A stretch of DNA of 64,000 nucleotides from Lachnospiraceae bacterium (GTDB taxonomy: Bacteria; Bacillota; Clostridia; Lachnospirales; Lachnospiraceae). The notes under the pieces are model-generated. The model had not been told where the DNA came from. It was given only the letters and a program-made list of their open reading frames with translations, and searched no databases. This document shows positions 26,428-35,109 of the stretch, piece after piece. A program made the translations under genes and the position numbers. Each line of letters begins with the position of its first letter. The first letter of the stretch is position 1. The stretch is taken from positions 186,001 through 250,000 of the forward strand of contig JAFVXW010000003.1 of NCBI GenBank assembly GCA_017500935.1, given 5' to 3'.

Positions 26428-27225
26428 CTAAAATTCAATGATTTCAGACACATCGCTGCGTCTTGCCACTTCAATACAAAAATCCTGTGCATGATAGGGA
26501 TTATCCGCAAGCTCAATCTCCAGCCGCACTGTCTCATATGCCAGCTCCGGCAGATTGTTTTCCTTGCTTAAATGGCCAAGAACCACTTTTTTTAAATCAT
26601 CATGCAAAACCCTTCCCAGCAGTCTTCCCGCATTTTCATTGGAAAGATGTCCTCTTTTGCCAAGAATACGCTGCTTTAAAGGATAGGGATAGCTGCCCAC
26701 CTGCAGCATATTGACATCATGATTGGCTTCCAGCAAAAGCACATCCATTCCTTTTAAACACTCGACCGTATACTCATTGTATACCCCAAGATCTGTACAG
26801 ATCGCCGCGCGCTTTTTACCATAAGAAAAACGATACGCGACCGGATCTGCCGCATCATGGGAAATATGCATGGGATTGACCGTCAGATCCTTGATGGTAA
26901 AGCTTTCGTCTGCTTCTACTTCCACCAAAAGGGATGGATCGATCTTGCCAAGACTTCCGGTCTGCATCAGTGCTCCCAGCGTCCGTCTTGTAGCATAGAT
27001 CGGTGTATGATATCTGCGGCACAAAACTCCCAGTCCGCTGATATGGTCACTGTGTTCATGGGTTACAAGAATGCCGTCAATGTCATGACCGGTCAGCCCG
27101 ATCTGTGCAAGTCCTGCTTCCACCCGCTTGCCGCTGATGCCTGCATCAATCAGCACATGTGTGCTTTCCGTACCTGTATAAATACAATTGCCGCTGCTTC
27201 CGCTGGCAATACTGCATAATCTCAT
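26428..27225 (-). CDS. walJ: Metallo-beta-lactamase fold hydrolase, WalJ/YycJ type
   Basis: A 265-residue MBL-fold protein. It opens with MRLCSIASGSSGNC, the family hallmark, and has the metal motif THEHSDH at residues 55-61. Family members are nuclease-like and are linked to cell-wall and DNA-repair coordination in Bacillus, where the gene sits with walKR; here it follows coaE instead. ATG 27225 is chosen over the in-frame GTG at 27231 because the family N-terminus starts there. It starts 2 bases past the coaE stop. Confidence 0.88.
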   Translation of the reverse strand: MRLCSIASGSSGNCIYTGTESTHVLIDAGISGKRVEAGLAQIGLTGHDIDGILVTHEHSDHISGLGVLCRRYHTPIYATRRTLGALMQTGSLGKIDPSLLVEVEADESFTIKDLTVNPMHISHDAADPVAYRFSYGKKRAAICTDLGVYNEYTVECLKGMDVLLLEANHDVNMLQVGSYPYPLKQRILGKRGHLSNENAGRLLGRVLHDDLKKVVLGHLSKENNLPELAYETVRLEIELADNPYHAQDFCIEVARRSDVSEIIEF

Positions 27226-27227
27226 AC

Positions 27228-27827
27228 TCACACCCTGTTCCTTAGCAGAATATTGTCAATTTGTGAGTAAGTATCCAACAAACTGCCGCTGTTGTCAATG
27301 ACTTCTTTGCAAAATTGGCGAAACTCCTGCTCAGAACGCTGACTTTTCATGATCTGGGTGATCTTTTCATCGGAATAACCGCGATTTTCTTTCAGGCGCT
27401 GTCTGCGTACCTCTTCTGCCGCATAGATGTACCACATCTCATCCACGATCAGATGATATCCTTCTTCGATCAAAAGCGCCGCTTCCACAAAAAAGAAGTC
27501 CAGCTGTGCTTTCTTTCTTTCCTCTTCAATGGCATCCAGAATATATGTTTTGACCGCCGGGTGAATGATGGCATTTACCTGTGCCAAAACATCACTGTCT
27601 GCAAAAATCTTTGCCGCCATTCGCGCTTTGTGGATGGTTTTATCTTCATTTAAAACATCTTCTCCCAGAAGCTCCACAAGTCTGTCATAGCAGGGCTGTC
27701 CGGGTTCCTTGACAATATGAGCAACCTCATCTGCCAGAAGGATCCGGCAGTTGGTGTTTTTTTCTATGTATGACAGGATCTGGGACTTTCCTGCCCCGAC
27801 CCCGCCAGTAATTCCGATCAGTTTCAT
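27228..27827 (-). CDS. coaE: Dephospho-CoA kinase
   Basis: A 199-residue kinase for the last step of coenzyme A synthesis. The P-loop GGVGAGKS is at residues 8-15, and further family blocks are LLADEVAHIVKEPGQPCYDRLVELLG and FFVEAALLIEEGY. It lies 9 bases after polA; polA-coaE adjacency (with or without mutM) is common in Firmicutes. mutM is missing here. Confidence 0.96.
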   Translation of the reverse strand: MKLIGITGGVGAGKSQILSYIEKNTNCRILLADEVAHIVKEPGQPCYDRLVELLGEDVLNEDKTIHKARMAAKIFADSDVLAQVNAIIHPAVKTYILDAIEEERKKAQLDFFFVEAALLIEEGYHLIVDEMWYIYAAEEVRRQRLKENRGYSDEKITQIMKSQRSEQEFRQFCKEVIDNSGSLLDTYSQIDNILLRNRV

Positions 27828-27836
27828 TGCTTTCTC

Positions 27837-30512
27837 CTATTTCGCATCATACCAGTTTTTGCCGGTATGCAGATCCACTTCAAGACTTACGGATAAAGAT
27901 GCCGCATTTTTCATTTCCTGCTCCAAAAGCAGTGCAACTTCCTCTTTTTCCTCCTGCCTGGTCTCGATCAGCAGTTCATCGTGAATCTGCAGGATCAGTC
28001 TGGAAGAAAGACCGCGTTTTTTGAGTTCACTGTATACATTGACCATTGCCTGCTTGATGATATCGGCAGCAGTTCCCTGAATCGGGGAATTCATCGCCAC
28101 ACGTTCACCAAAGGAACGCTGCATGAAGTTGGTACTGGTCAGCTCCGGAATCGGTCTGCGGCGTCCGAACATAGTGGTGACATACCCCTTTTCCTTTGCC
28201 TCCTCCACCTGTCTGTCCAGAAAACGCTTCACATCAGGATAGGTTTCAAAATACTGTTCAATATATGCAGCTGCTTCTTTTCTGGAAATGCTCAGATCCT
28301 GACTTAAGCCAAAGGAACTGATGCCGTATACGATACCAAAGTTGACTGCCTTGGCATTGCGGCGCTGTAAGTCCGTTACCTCTTCAAAAGGCGTATTGAA
28401 CACTTTGCTTGCGGTAATTCTGTGAATATCCGCATCACTTCTGTAAGCCTCGATCAGCTCTGCATCTCCGGAAATATGCGCCAGCACTCTAAGCTCGATC
28501 TGAGAATAGTCTGCATCGGTAAACAGATATCCGTCTTTTGGAATAAATACCTTGCGGATCAGGCGTCCCAACTCTGTACGCATGGGAATATTCTGCAGAT
28601 TGGGTTCTGTGGAGCTGATTCGTCCGGTAGCGGTAATGGTCTGGTTAAAGGAAGAGTGAATCCTTTCGTCTTGACCGATGTAGTCAGCCAGTCCGTCTGC
28701 GTAAGTGGATTTTAATTTGGTCAGACCTCTGTATTCCAGAATATCTGCGACAACCGGATTGTCTGCCGCCAGCTTTTCCAGTACGTCAGCCGCCGTGGAA
28801 TAGCCGGTTTTTGTCTTTTTGCCGCCCTTTAATCCCATTTTTTCAAACAAAATCTCGCCCAGCTGCTTGGGAGAATTGATATTGAACACACAGCCTGCCG
28901 CTTCATGAATAGACTGTTCCAATTCATCGATCCGTTCGGTCAGTGCCTCTCCGTACACCTTCAGTTCTTCCCTGCGCACTCTCACGCCGTCTTTTTCCAT
29001 TTCATATAAAACACGGGAAAGGGGCATTTCCATCTCTTCAAAAAGTGTGAGCATACCGGTTTCTGCCAGCTTTCCCTGCAGCACTGCCTGCGCCTGCAGA
29101 CACACAAAAGCTGCCCAGCCTGCATAGGTACGTACTGCGTCAGGCTTTTCTTCCATCGCCTGCTTCCAGCTGCTCTTACCCAAAAGCTGCGCGCGCCCCT
29201 GCAGCATAAGGCCCAGATATTCATTGGCGATATCTTCCGCCGCATAATCATTTTTCAAAGGATTTAAAAGGTAAGCAGCGATCAGAATATCAAACAGATT
29301 TTTTGTGCCGCAGTCCTTTTCTTCCCCTGCACGGTCTCCCATGGACAAAAGTGCTTCATAAGCCTTTTTGACATGGAACGTTGACATGAAACGTCCTTCC
29401 TGATACAGCGCCGCCAGCTGTCCGCACAGATAATTGGCGGTCAAAAAGCCTTCCGCACAGATAACAGCTACATCCTCTTGCGAGAATGCCAGTGCAAGCG
29501 CAGTCATTTCCTGCGCGGTTGTGTCTGTCAGAATATAAAAACCAATCTTTTCTGCCGATTTTGCCCGTTCAAAAACGGCCTGTGCCTCTGCAAAATCAGA
29601 AATCATCACAAAATGCTGTGCCTGATCATTTTTGACAACAGCAGAATCATCAAAACGGCTCAGCATATTTTTAAATTCCAGCTTCTGGAATATTTCGTAA
29701 GCTTTAGGGGTAAAAAATTTTCCGACAGCTGCATTCTCCCAGCAAAAATCAAACGCACTGTCCTGACGGATCGTTGCCAGCGTCCGGCTTAAATATGCGA
29801 TCTCTTTGTTGGCAGCTAAAGATTCCCGGATCGCCTTTTTGGTGATTTCATCCAAATGCTCATAAATGCCGTCCAGAGTCTTAAACTGGCGCAGAAGCTC
29901 TCCCGCTGTCTTTTCTCCCACCTTGGGTACACCGGGAATATTATCCGCAGTATCCCCCATCAGTGCTTTCATATCAATAAATGCACGCGGGTCTACGCCG
30001 TATACACGTTCCACATCCGCCGCATAATAATCTTCCACTTCGGTACGGCCGCCCTTTGTCTTGGGAATCCGTATTTTAATCTGATCTGTCGCAACCTGCA
30101 GAAGGTCTCTGTCTCCGGATACCAAAGAAACCTGCATGCCTTCCTTCTGAGCCCGGCAGGCAAGTGTTCCTAAGATATCATCGGCTTCCAGTCCGGGGCA
30201 TTCCACCATGCAGATTCCCATGGCGGCAAGCACTTCCTTCATCACCGGCACCTGCTGACGCAGTTCCTCCGGCATGGGTTTGCGTGTTCCTTTGTACTCC
30301 TGATAAAGCTCATGCCGGAAAGTAGGGGCCTTTACATCAAATGCCACCGCCAGAAAATCCGGTTTTTCTTCATCCAGAAACTTAAATAATATATTTAAAA
30401 ATCCATACACAGCATTGGTATGCAGTCCCTGCGCATTTGTCAGATCCGGCACGCCGTAAAATGCTCTGTTTAAGATACTGTGTCCGTCAATCAGTACGAT
30501 TTTTTTGTCCAT
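27837..30512 (-). CDS. polA: DNA polymerase I
   Basis: An 891-residue polymerase for Okazaki fragment maturation and repair. Residues 1-290 are the 5'-3' nuclease (LIDGHSILNRAFYG; LEADDILGTLA; MGDTADNIPGVPKVGEKTA). The middle part (about 310-480) has the 3'-5' exonuclease fold, but the D-x-E motif is replaced (IGFYILTD), so proofreading is probably lost. The polymerase domain has DYSQIELRVLAHISGD, RRNAKAVNFGIVYGIS and the active-site QIHDELLIE. It starts on the base after the upstream gene's stop (TAAATG). Confidence 0.97.
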   Translation of the reverse strand: MDKKIVLIDGHSILNRAFYGVPDLTNAQGLHTNAVYGFLNILFKFLDEEKPDFLAVAFDVKAPTFRHELYQEYKGTRKPMPEELRQQVPVMKEVLAAMGICMVECPGLEADDILGTLACRAQKEGMQVSLVSGDRDLLQVATDQIKIRIPKTKGGRTEVEDYYAADVERVYGVDPRAFIDMKALMGDTADNIPGVPKVGEKTAGELLRQFKTLDGIYEHLDEITKKAIRESLAANKEIAYLSRTLATIRQDSAFDFCWENAAVGKFFTPKAYEIFQKLEFKNMLSRFDDSAVVKNDQAQHFVMISDFAEAQAVFERAKSAEKIGFYILTDTTAQEMTALALAFSQEDVAVICAEGFLTANYLCGQLAALYQEGRFMSTFHVKKAYEALLSMGDRAGEEKDCGTKNLFDILIAAYLLNPLKNDYAAEDIANEYLGLMLQGRAQLLGKSSWKQAMEEKPDAVRTYAGWAAFVCLQAQAVLQGKLAETGMLTLFEEMEMPLSRVLYEMEKDGVRVRREELKVYGEALTERIDELEQSIHEAAGCVFNINSPKQLGEILFEKMGLKGGKKTKTGYSTAADVLEKLAADNPVVADILEYRGLTKLKSTYADGLADYIGQDERIHSSFNQTITATGRISSTEPNLQNIPMRTELGRLIRKVFIPKDGYLFTDADYSQIELRVLAHISGDAELIEAYRSDADIHRITASKVFNTPFEEVTDLQRRNAKAVNFGIVYGISSFGLSQDLSISRKEAAAYIEQYFETYPDVKRFLDRQVEEAKEKGYVTTMFGRRRPIPELTSTNFMQRSFGERVAMNSPIQGTAADIIKQAMVNVYSELKKRGLSSRLILQIHDELLIETRQEEKEEVALLLEQEMKNAASLSVSLEVDLHTGKNWYDAK

Positions 30513-30842
30513 TTATAATACCACCATTATCAAGATCAGAAATGCCAGCAGCAAAGACAGTGCCTGCGTCGCATAAAGACCGTCCTGCAAAGATTTCAAA
30601 ACCTGCAGATGATGCCTTTCCGTATTCATTTTGCTGCGCAGTTCACGGTTTAGATCAAAAGTATCTCCGTTTTCCAGACGCTGCATACCTGTCGTCACCA
30701 GAAACTGAATACTCAGTTCTTCCTTGCAGGAAGGACACTTATCCACATGCTCCAGAAAATTCCATTTTGTGGCATGATCCATGTCATTTTCAATAAACTG
30801 CGTGATCAGTTTTTCCGTTTGTTTGCAGTTTAATTCCCGCAT
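30513..30842 (-). CDS. Small membrane protein with anti-sigma-type zinc finger
   Basis: A 109-residue protein. The N-terminus has C6, then H32-x3-C36-x2-C39 (EHVDKCPSC), the pattern of zf-HC2 zinc-binding domains found in anti-sigma factors. One membrane helix closes the protein (about 89-109, LSLLLAFLILIMVVL). No ECF sigma factor is adjacent. It abuts polA directly, and the arrangement suggests a single transcript. Anti-sigma function is inference from the motif; it could be a general membrane regulator. Confidence 0.75.
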   Translation of the reverse strand: MRELNCKQTEKLITQFIENDMDHATKWNFLEHVDKCPSCKEELSIQFLVTTGMQRLENGDTFDLNRELRSKMNTERHHLQVLKSLQDGLYATQALSLLLAFLILIMVVL

Positions 30843-30897
30843 CCTTTTTCCTCCGGCAAAATCTCTTCCTTATCTTACAGCACTATTTTACGAAAAC

Positions 30898-30922
30898 GGC
30901 GGGGAAATGCAGTCTCCCCGCC
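30898..30922 (-). terminator. Terminator after nagA
   Basis: Arms GGCGGGGA and TCCCCGCC with a 9-base loop lie 33 bases past the nagA stop. TTTTC follows on the minus strand, and TTTTT stands on the other side. Confidence 0.85.
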
Positions 30923-30954
30923 AGTTTTTATGTATCCTGCATGATACGAAATGC

Positions 30955-32094
30955 TTACAGCATCGCTTTTCCCTTACACCAGGTCTGCACAACATCATAG
31001 TTGTCAGCCAAAACCACGATATCTGCATCATATCCTGCTGCCAGACGGCCTTTGCGGTCGTCTGCCTTTAATGCACGGGCAGGATTGATGGTACAGGAAT
31101 TTAACGCTGTATCAAAAGGCACCATCGCCTCTTCTGTCAGGATCTTAAGACCCTTGTTCATATTCAGGGTACTGCCCGCAATGGTATCGGTTCCCTTTAA
31201 ACGCGCAAGACCGTCTTCTCCGATTTCGATGGGATGACCGCCCAGGTCATATTCACCGCCGGGAGGACAGTGTTTGGGACGGAGAGAATCGCTGATCATA
31301 ATAGAATAATCTCTTCCCTTGGCTGCAAAAAAGTTATTCAATGCCGCCAGATGGGAATGACATCCGTCACAGATCACTTCTCCGTATACATCGCGCAGAC
31401 GCAGAGCCGCACCGACTACACCGGGTTTTCTGTGGTGATATGCGGTCATGCCGTTGTATACATGTGTCATGCTCATGGCACCGTTTGCCACCGCCAAAAG
31501 CACCTGCTCATAAGTGGAGGAGGTATGTCCGATACTTACCACAACGCCGTTTTGGCTGCAGTATCTGGTCAGGGCAAAATCAGGGTCATGTTCAGGCGCC
31601 ATTGTAATGTATCTGATCAAACCTTCCGCTGCTTCCTGATACATCTGAAACTGCTCCACACTGGGGGCTGCAATGGCTTCCGGGGGCTGTGCGCCCTTGT
31701 ATTCCATATCCAGATAAGGACCTTCAAAATGAATACCCAGAATCTCTGCGCCTTCATATCCTTCCTTTACAACTGCCGCTACATTACTGACTGCCTTGGT
31801 CAAAACGTCAGGCATCTGAGTTACTGTGGTAGGAAGGATCGCCGTCACGCCTTCCTGCGGAATCCGTTTCATCCAGTTGCGCAGACCCTCAGGATCTGCG
31901 TCATTGGTATCAAAACCGTAGGCTCCGTGGGTATGGATATCAATAAAGCCGGGAACGATCCGGTCTGTACCGTAATCGATATCTGCTGTCTTTTCGCCGT
32001 ATGAATAGATTCTTTTAATTTTTCCTTCTTCGATTTCAAGCTGCAGAGGCGCAAACACGCCGCCTGCCCATACTCTTTTACTCTGTAAGATCAT
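30955..32094 (-). CDS. nagA: N-acetylglucosamine-6-phosphate deacetylase
   Basis: A 379-residue amidohydrolase that removes acetate from GlcNAc-6-P. Metal-site blocks: FIDIHTHGAYGFDTND near residue 50, GIHFEGPYLDMEYKGAQ, SIGHTSSTYEQ, MTHVYNGMTAYHHRKPG and CDGCHSHLAA. GGAG stands 7 bases before the ATG. It follows nagB by 55 bases; together they convert GlcNAc-6-P to fructose-6-P. The released acetate would join the pool of the acetate pathway. Confidence 0.96.
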   Translation of the reverse strand: MILQSKRVWAGGVFAPLQLEIEEGKIKRIYSYGEKTADIDYGTDRIVPGFIDIHTHGAYGFDTNDADPEGLRNWMKRIPQEGVTAILPTTVTQMPDVLTKAVSNVAAVVKEGYEGAEILGIHFEGPYLDMEYKGAQPPEAIAAPSVEQFQMYQEAAEGLIRYITMAPEHDPDFALTRYCSQNGVVVSIGHTSSTYEQVLLAVANGAMSMTHVYNGMTAYHHRKPGVVGAALRLRDVYGEVICDGCHSHLAALNNFFAAKGRDYSIMISDSLRPKHCPPGGEYDLGGHPIEIGEDGLARLKGTDTIAGSTLNMNKGLKILTEEAMVPFDTALNSCTINPARALKADDRKGRLAAGYDADIVVLADNYDVVQTWCKGKAML

Positions 32095-32149
32095 AGTTTT
32101 TCTCCGTCATATCCGCAATCTGCTGACTCTGATAAAATCTGTTATATTC

Positions 32150-32875
32150 TTATACCAGAGAAAGAGCTGCTTCATCCGCAACTAAAATGAAATTGGGATG
32201 GAGCTGTAAAATAGATGCAGGCACCTTGGGAGTGATGGGTCCAAAGAAAGCATCCTTTAAGATCTGTGCCTTATCTGCGCCGCTGACAACCATCAGAACG
32301 CATTTTGCTCTCATAATGGTTGCAATACCCATGGTGTAAGCCTGTCTGGGCACTTCATCTGCAGAAGCAAAGAAACGCTTGTTGGCTTCGATGGTCATCT
32401 CGGTCAGATCAACACAGTGGGTTTCCTTGTCAAATTCATCGTTAGGCTCATTAAAGCCGATATGTCCGTCATGACCAAGGCCCAGAAGCTGCAGATCCAC
32501 GCCGCCCATAGATGCGATCACGGCATCATACTCCGCACATGCCTTGTCGCTGTCAGGTTCCATACCGTCGGGCAGATTGGTGTTGTTTAAGTCAATGTTT
32601 ACATGCTTAAACAGATTGTCATGCATGAAATAGAAATAGCTCTGTTCATTTTCTCTGGGAAGACCTTTGTATTCATCCAGATTTACACTCTTAACCTGGG
32701 AAAAATCCAGATCGCCGTTGTTATAGCCTTCTACCAGATTCTTATAAGTGCCGATGGGAGTGGAACCGGTTGCAAGACCCAGTACGCAGTCAGGCTTGGT
32801 AATAATCTGAGCAGCAATGATATTGGCTGCTTTTCTGCTCATATCGTCATAGTTTTTGGTTTTGATAATTCTCAT
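32150..32875 (-). CDS. nagB: Glucosamine-6-phosphate deaminase
   Basis: A 241-residue enzyme that turns glucosamine-6-P into fructose-6-P and ammonia. Blocks: LGLATGSTPIGTYKNL (substrate phosphate loop), VKSVNLDEYKGL with the catalytic aspartate, and LLGLGHDGHIGFNEP with the catalytic histidine. It heads the nagB-nagA unit behind a good promoter. The ribosome site is weak (GGTGACAG). Confidence 0.97.
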   Translation of the reverse strand: MRIIKTKNYDDMSRKAANIIAAQIITKPDCVLGLATGSTPIGTYKNLVEGYNNGDLDFSQVKSVNLDEYKGLPRENEQSYFYFMHDNLFKHVNIDLNNTNLPDGMEPDSDKACAEYDAVIASMGGVDLQLLGLGHDGHIGFNEPNDEFDKETHCVDLTEMTIEANKRFFASADEVPRQAYTMGIATIMRAKCVLMVVSGADKAQILKDAFFGPITPKVPASILQLHPNFILVADEAALSLV

Positions 32876-32900
32876 AGTCTGTCACCACATATAATATTTT

Positions 32901-32917
32901 GATGCAGCAAGCTGCAC
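32901..32917. promoter_or_regulatory. Dyad in the nagB leader, possible operator
   Basis: The sequence TGCAGCAAGCTGCA forms 6-bp arms around a 2-base centre, about 20 bases downstream of the -10 box of nagB. It could be an operator for an amino-sugar regulator or a leader hairpin; no regulator gene is nearby. Confidence 0.4.
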
Positions 32918-32935
32918 TTTCTCAATGTTATTCTT

Positions 32936-32964
32936 ATTCTAATACTTATCTTCCTGTTTGACAA
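32936..32964 (-). promoter_or_regulatory. Promoter of nagB-nagA
   Basis: On the minus strand: -35 TTGTCA (32959-32964), 17-bp spacer, -10 TAGAAT (32936-32941), 60 bases before the nagB ATG. Confidence 0.75.
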
Positions 32965-33002
32965 ATGTTTTCTGACGAACGAAAAAAACATCCATACAAA
33001 CG

Positions 33003-34616
33003 TTACATACTGCGGATACTTCTCCGCAGCTTCAAAACATAAAGCGGCGAAACCGAAAGGGAATCCACTCCCATTTCCATAAAGGTCTGCGTCAGCTTAA
33101 GATCAGCTGCCAGTTCACCGCAGATCCCAACGGAAATTCCTGCTTTGTGACCATTTTCCACAGTCATGCGGATCATGCGCAGCACAGCCGGATGCCGTGC
33201 ATCATAATACTTTTCCAGCTGCGGATTCAAACGGTCCACAGCCAGTGTATACTGTGTCAGATCATTGGTTCCGATACTGAAAAAATCCACTTTCTGAGCC
33301 AGAATATCGCTGATCAAAGCCGCTGCAGGGGTTTCGATCATAATTCCCAGTTCCACCTTGGCATAAGGGATATTCTGCATATCCAGCTCCTGTTTTACAG
33401 CTTCCGTGATCTGTCTTATCTTTATGATCTCTTCCTCCGAAGTGATCATCGGAAACAAAATTGCGGCATTTCCATATACAGAAGCCCGGTAAATGGCACG
33501 AAGCTGCGTCTTAAACATCCCCTCCCTGTCAAGGCAGATCCGTATCGCCCGGTATCCCATTGCAGGATTTTCTTCTTCAGGCAGTTCAAAATAAGAAGCC
33601 CGCTTATCAGAACCGATGTCAAGGGTGCGAATGACCACTTTTTTGCCATTCATACGCCCAAGGACTTCTCTGTATATCTCAAACTGTACCTGCTCTGCGG
33701 GATACGCTTCTCTTTCCATATATAAAAACTCAGTCCGAAACAAACCGATCCCTCCCGCGTCAAAACGCAGGGCATTTTCCAGTTCCTTAAGACTGCCGAT
33801 ATTGGCAAGTACCTCTATTTTTCTGCCGTCGGAAGTTATGTTTTCTTTTCCGACCAGTTCTTTTACTGACTCCTGCTCCTGCCAAAGCGCCTGCCGCTTT
33901 TGTTCCATCTCAGAAAGAGTCTGCTCATCCGGAGATACGATCAGCTGTCCTTCTGTTCCGTCCACAGCTGCAGTCATCCCGTCCCTGAGTTCTTCCCATA
34001 AAAAATCAGTCCCGACCAGTGCCGGAATATTCAGCGCTCTTGCAAGGATCGACGTATGCGAATTAACTGCCCCTTTTTTGGTGACAAAAGCCAGAATTTT
34101 ACTTTTATCCAGATGCAGCGTCTCTCCCGGTGTCAGGTCATCTGCCACAAGGATCACCGGCTCTGTCAATTCAACTGCCTGTACTGCATTCCCTGTCAGC
34201 GCCCGCAAAAGTCTTTGGGACACATCCTGTATGTCTGCTGCCCTCGCCGCAAAATAACTGTCCTGCAAAGCGGCAAACTGTTCCGAAAGCTCATTTCCGG
34301 TCTCATGTACAGCTGCTTCGGCACTGATACCTTTCTGGATTTTTCTTTGAATACAGCTTAAGTATGCCTCATCATCCAAAACCAGCTTCAGCGCCGGAAA
34401 AATCTCTGCCTGAGGCTGTTGCGTCTGCAAAAGAGCCAGACGATACAGCTGCTCAAGCTCTGCCTTTACTGTTTCAGACGCCTCTTTTAACCGCATGTTT
34501 TCCTTCTGCGCATCAGCAGCATACAAAGGATACATCAGACATTCCTGTTTTCTGAGCAGATAAAGTTTTCCAAGGGCAATCCCTTCCAATACACTTTTTC
34601 CTGAATATATTTTCAT
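33003..34616 (-). CDS. ptsI: Phosphoenolpyruvate-protein phosphotransferase (PTS enzyme I)
   Basis: A 537-residue enzyme I that passes phosphate from PEP to HPr. The phospho-histidine is H187 in GAVNSHTSILARAL; the PEP-binding barrel has FRTEFLYMERE, DIGSDKRASYFELPEEENPAMGYRAIR and the C-terminal cysteine in GICGELAAD. Start 34616 (MKIYSGKSVLEGIALGK) has GGGGAG 10 bases upstream. No ptsH or sugar-specific EII is next to it; the neighbouring nagBA suggests amino-sugar uptake by PTS but EII must be elsewhere. Confidence 0.95.
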   Translation of the reverse strand: MKIYSGKSVLEGIALGKLYLLRKQECLMYPLYAADAQKENMRLKEASETVKAELEQLYRLALLQTQQPQAEIFPALKLVLDDEAYLSCIQRKIQKGISAEAAVHETGNELSEQFAALQDSYFAARAADIQDVSQRLLRALTGNAVQAVELTEPVILVADDLTPGETLHLDKSKILAFVTKKGAVNSHTSILARALNIPALVGTDFLWEELRDGMTAAVDGTEGQLIVSPDEQTLSEMEQKRQALWQEQESVKELVGKENITSDGRKIEVLANIGSLKELENALRFDAGGIGLFRTEFLYMEREAYPAEQVQFEIYREVLGRMNGKKVVIRTLDIGSDKRASYFELPEEENPAMGYRAIRICLDREGMFKTQLRAIYRASVYGNAAILFPMITSEEEIIKIRQITEAVKQELDMQNIPYAKVELGIMIETPAAALISDILAQKVDFFSIGTNDLTQYTLAVDRLNPQLEKYYDARHPAVLRMIRMTVENGHKAGISVGICGELAADLKLTQTFMEMGVDSLSVSPLYVLKLRRSIRSM

Positions 34617-34662
34617 ACACAGGTCTCTCCCCGCCAATTCTCCGATTCATTTCCTACTTCAA

Positions 34663-34691
34663 ATAGTAACACAGAGTTTACAGGGATGCAA
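34663..34691 (-). promoter_or_regulatory. Promoter of ptsI
   Basis: On the minus strand: -35 TTGCAT (34686-34691), 17-bp spacer, -10 TACTAT (34663-34668) with an extended TGT before it. Confidence 0.7.
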
Positions 34692-34719
34692 TTGCCTGCA
34701 GAAAGGAAAGCAGAAAGTA

Positions 34720-34757
34720 CAAAAAAACAGAAAGAACAGGCACATAACCTGTTCTTT
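34720..34757 (-). terminator. Terminator before ptsI, after the 79-residue gene
   Basis: Arms AAAGAACAGG (34731-34740) and CCTGTTCTTT (34748-34757), 10 bp perfect, are followed on the minus strand by CTGTTTTTTT. Confidence 0.85.
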
Positions 34758-34785
34758 GTCTTTATTTTTGTTGTATGGATCTTAC

Positions 34786-35025
34786 TTATGCTACACAGCT
34801 TTTATCGGTTTCCATTTCTTTTTTCAAAATAGCGGCAGCCTCTTCCGGCGACAGATGAACCTCCGATAAATAACGGCTCAGTGCTTCCATGTTTTTCTCT
34901 CGTTCTTCTTTGAGCAGAATTTCCAGCTCCTCATTTTCTTTCTGCAAACGGATCTTTAATGCTTTGATGATCTCCTGTTTTTCGCGGATTTTTTCTTCTA
35001 CCGGCTTTTTGACACCTCGCGCCAT
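34786..35025 (-). CDS. Small coiled-coil protein of unknown function
   Basis: A 79-residue charged protein (MARGVKKPVEEKIREKQEIIKALK...). Residues 8-45 are a predicted coiled coil rich in K and E, followed by a short helical tail (LSPEEAAAILKKE). Similar small proteins are widespread in Clostridia without a known function. AGGAGG stands about 9 bases before the ATG. It has its own terminator. Confidence 0.75.
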   Translation of the reverse strand: MARGVKKPVEEKIREKQEIIKALKIRLQKENEELEILLKEEREKNMEALSRYLSEVHLSPEEAAAILKKEMETDKSCVA

Positions 35026-35109
35026 AACTCGTCCTCCTGATGGAAATTTTTATGTTCACACTCTTTTATACGAGTATATGCCGCTGTATCTGCTTTTATG
35101 CAAAAACTA

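Noticed and set aside
31234..32004. A plus-strand open frame of about 256 codons opposite nagA
   Set aside because: Mirror of the deacetylase; no independent signals.
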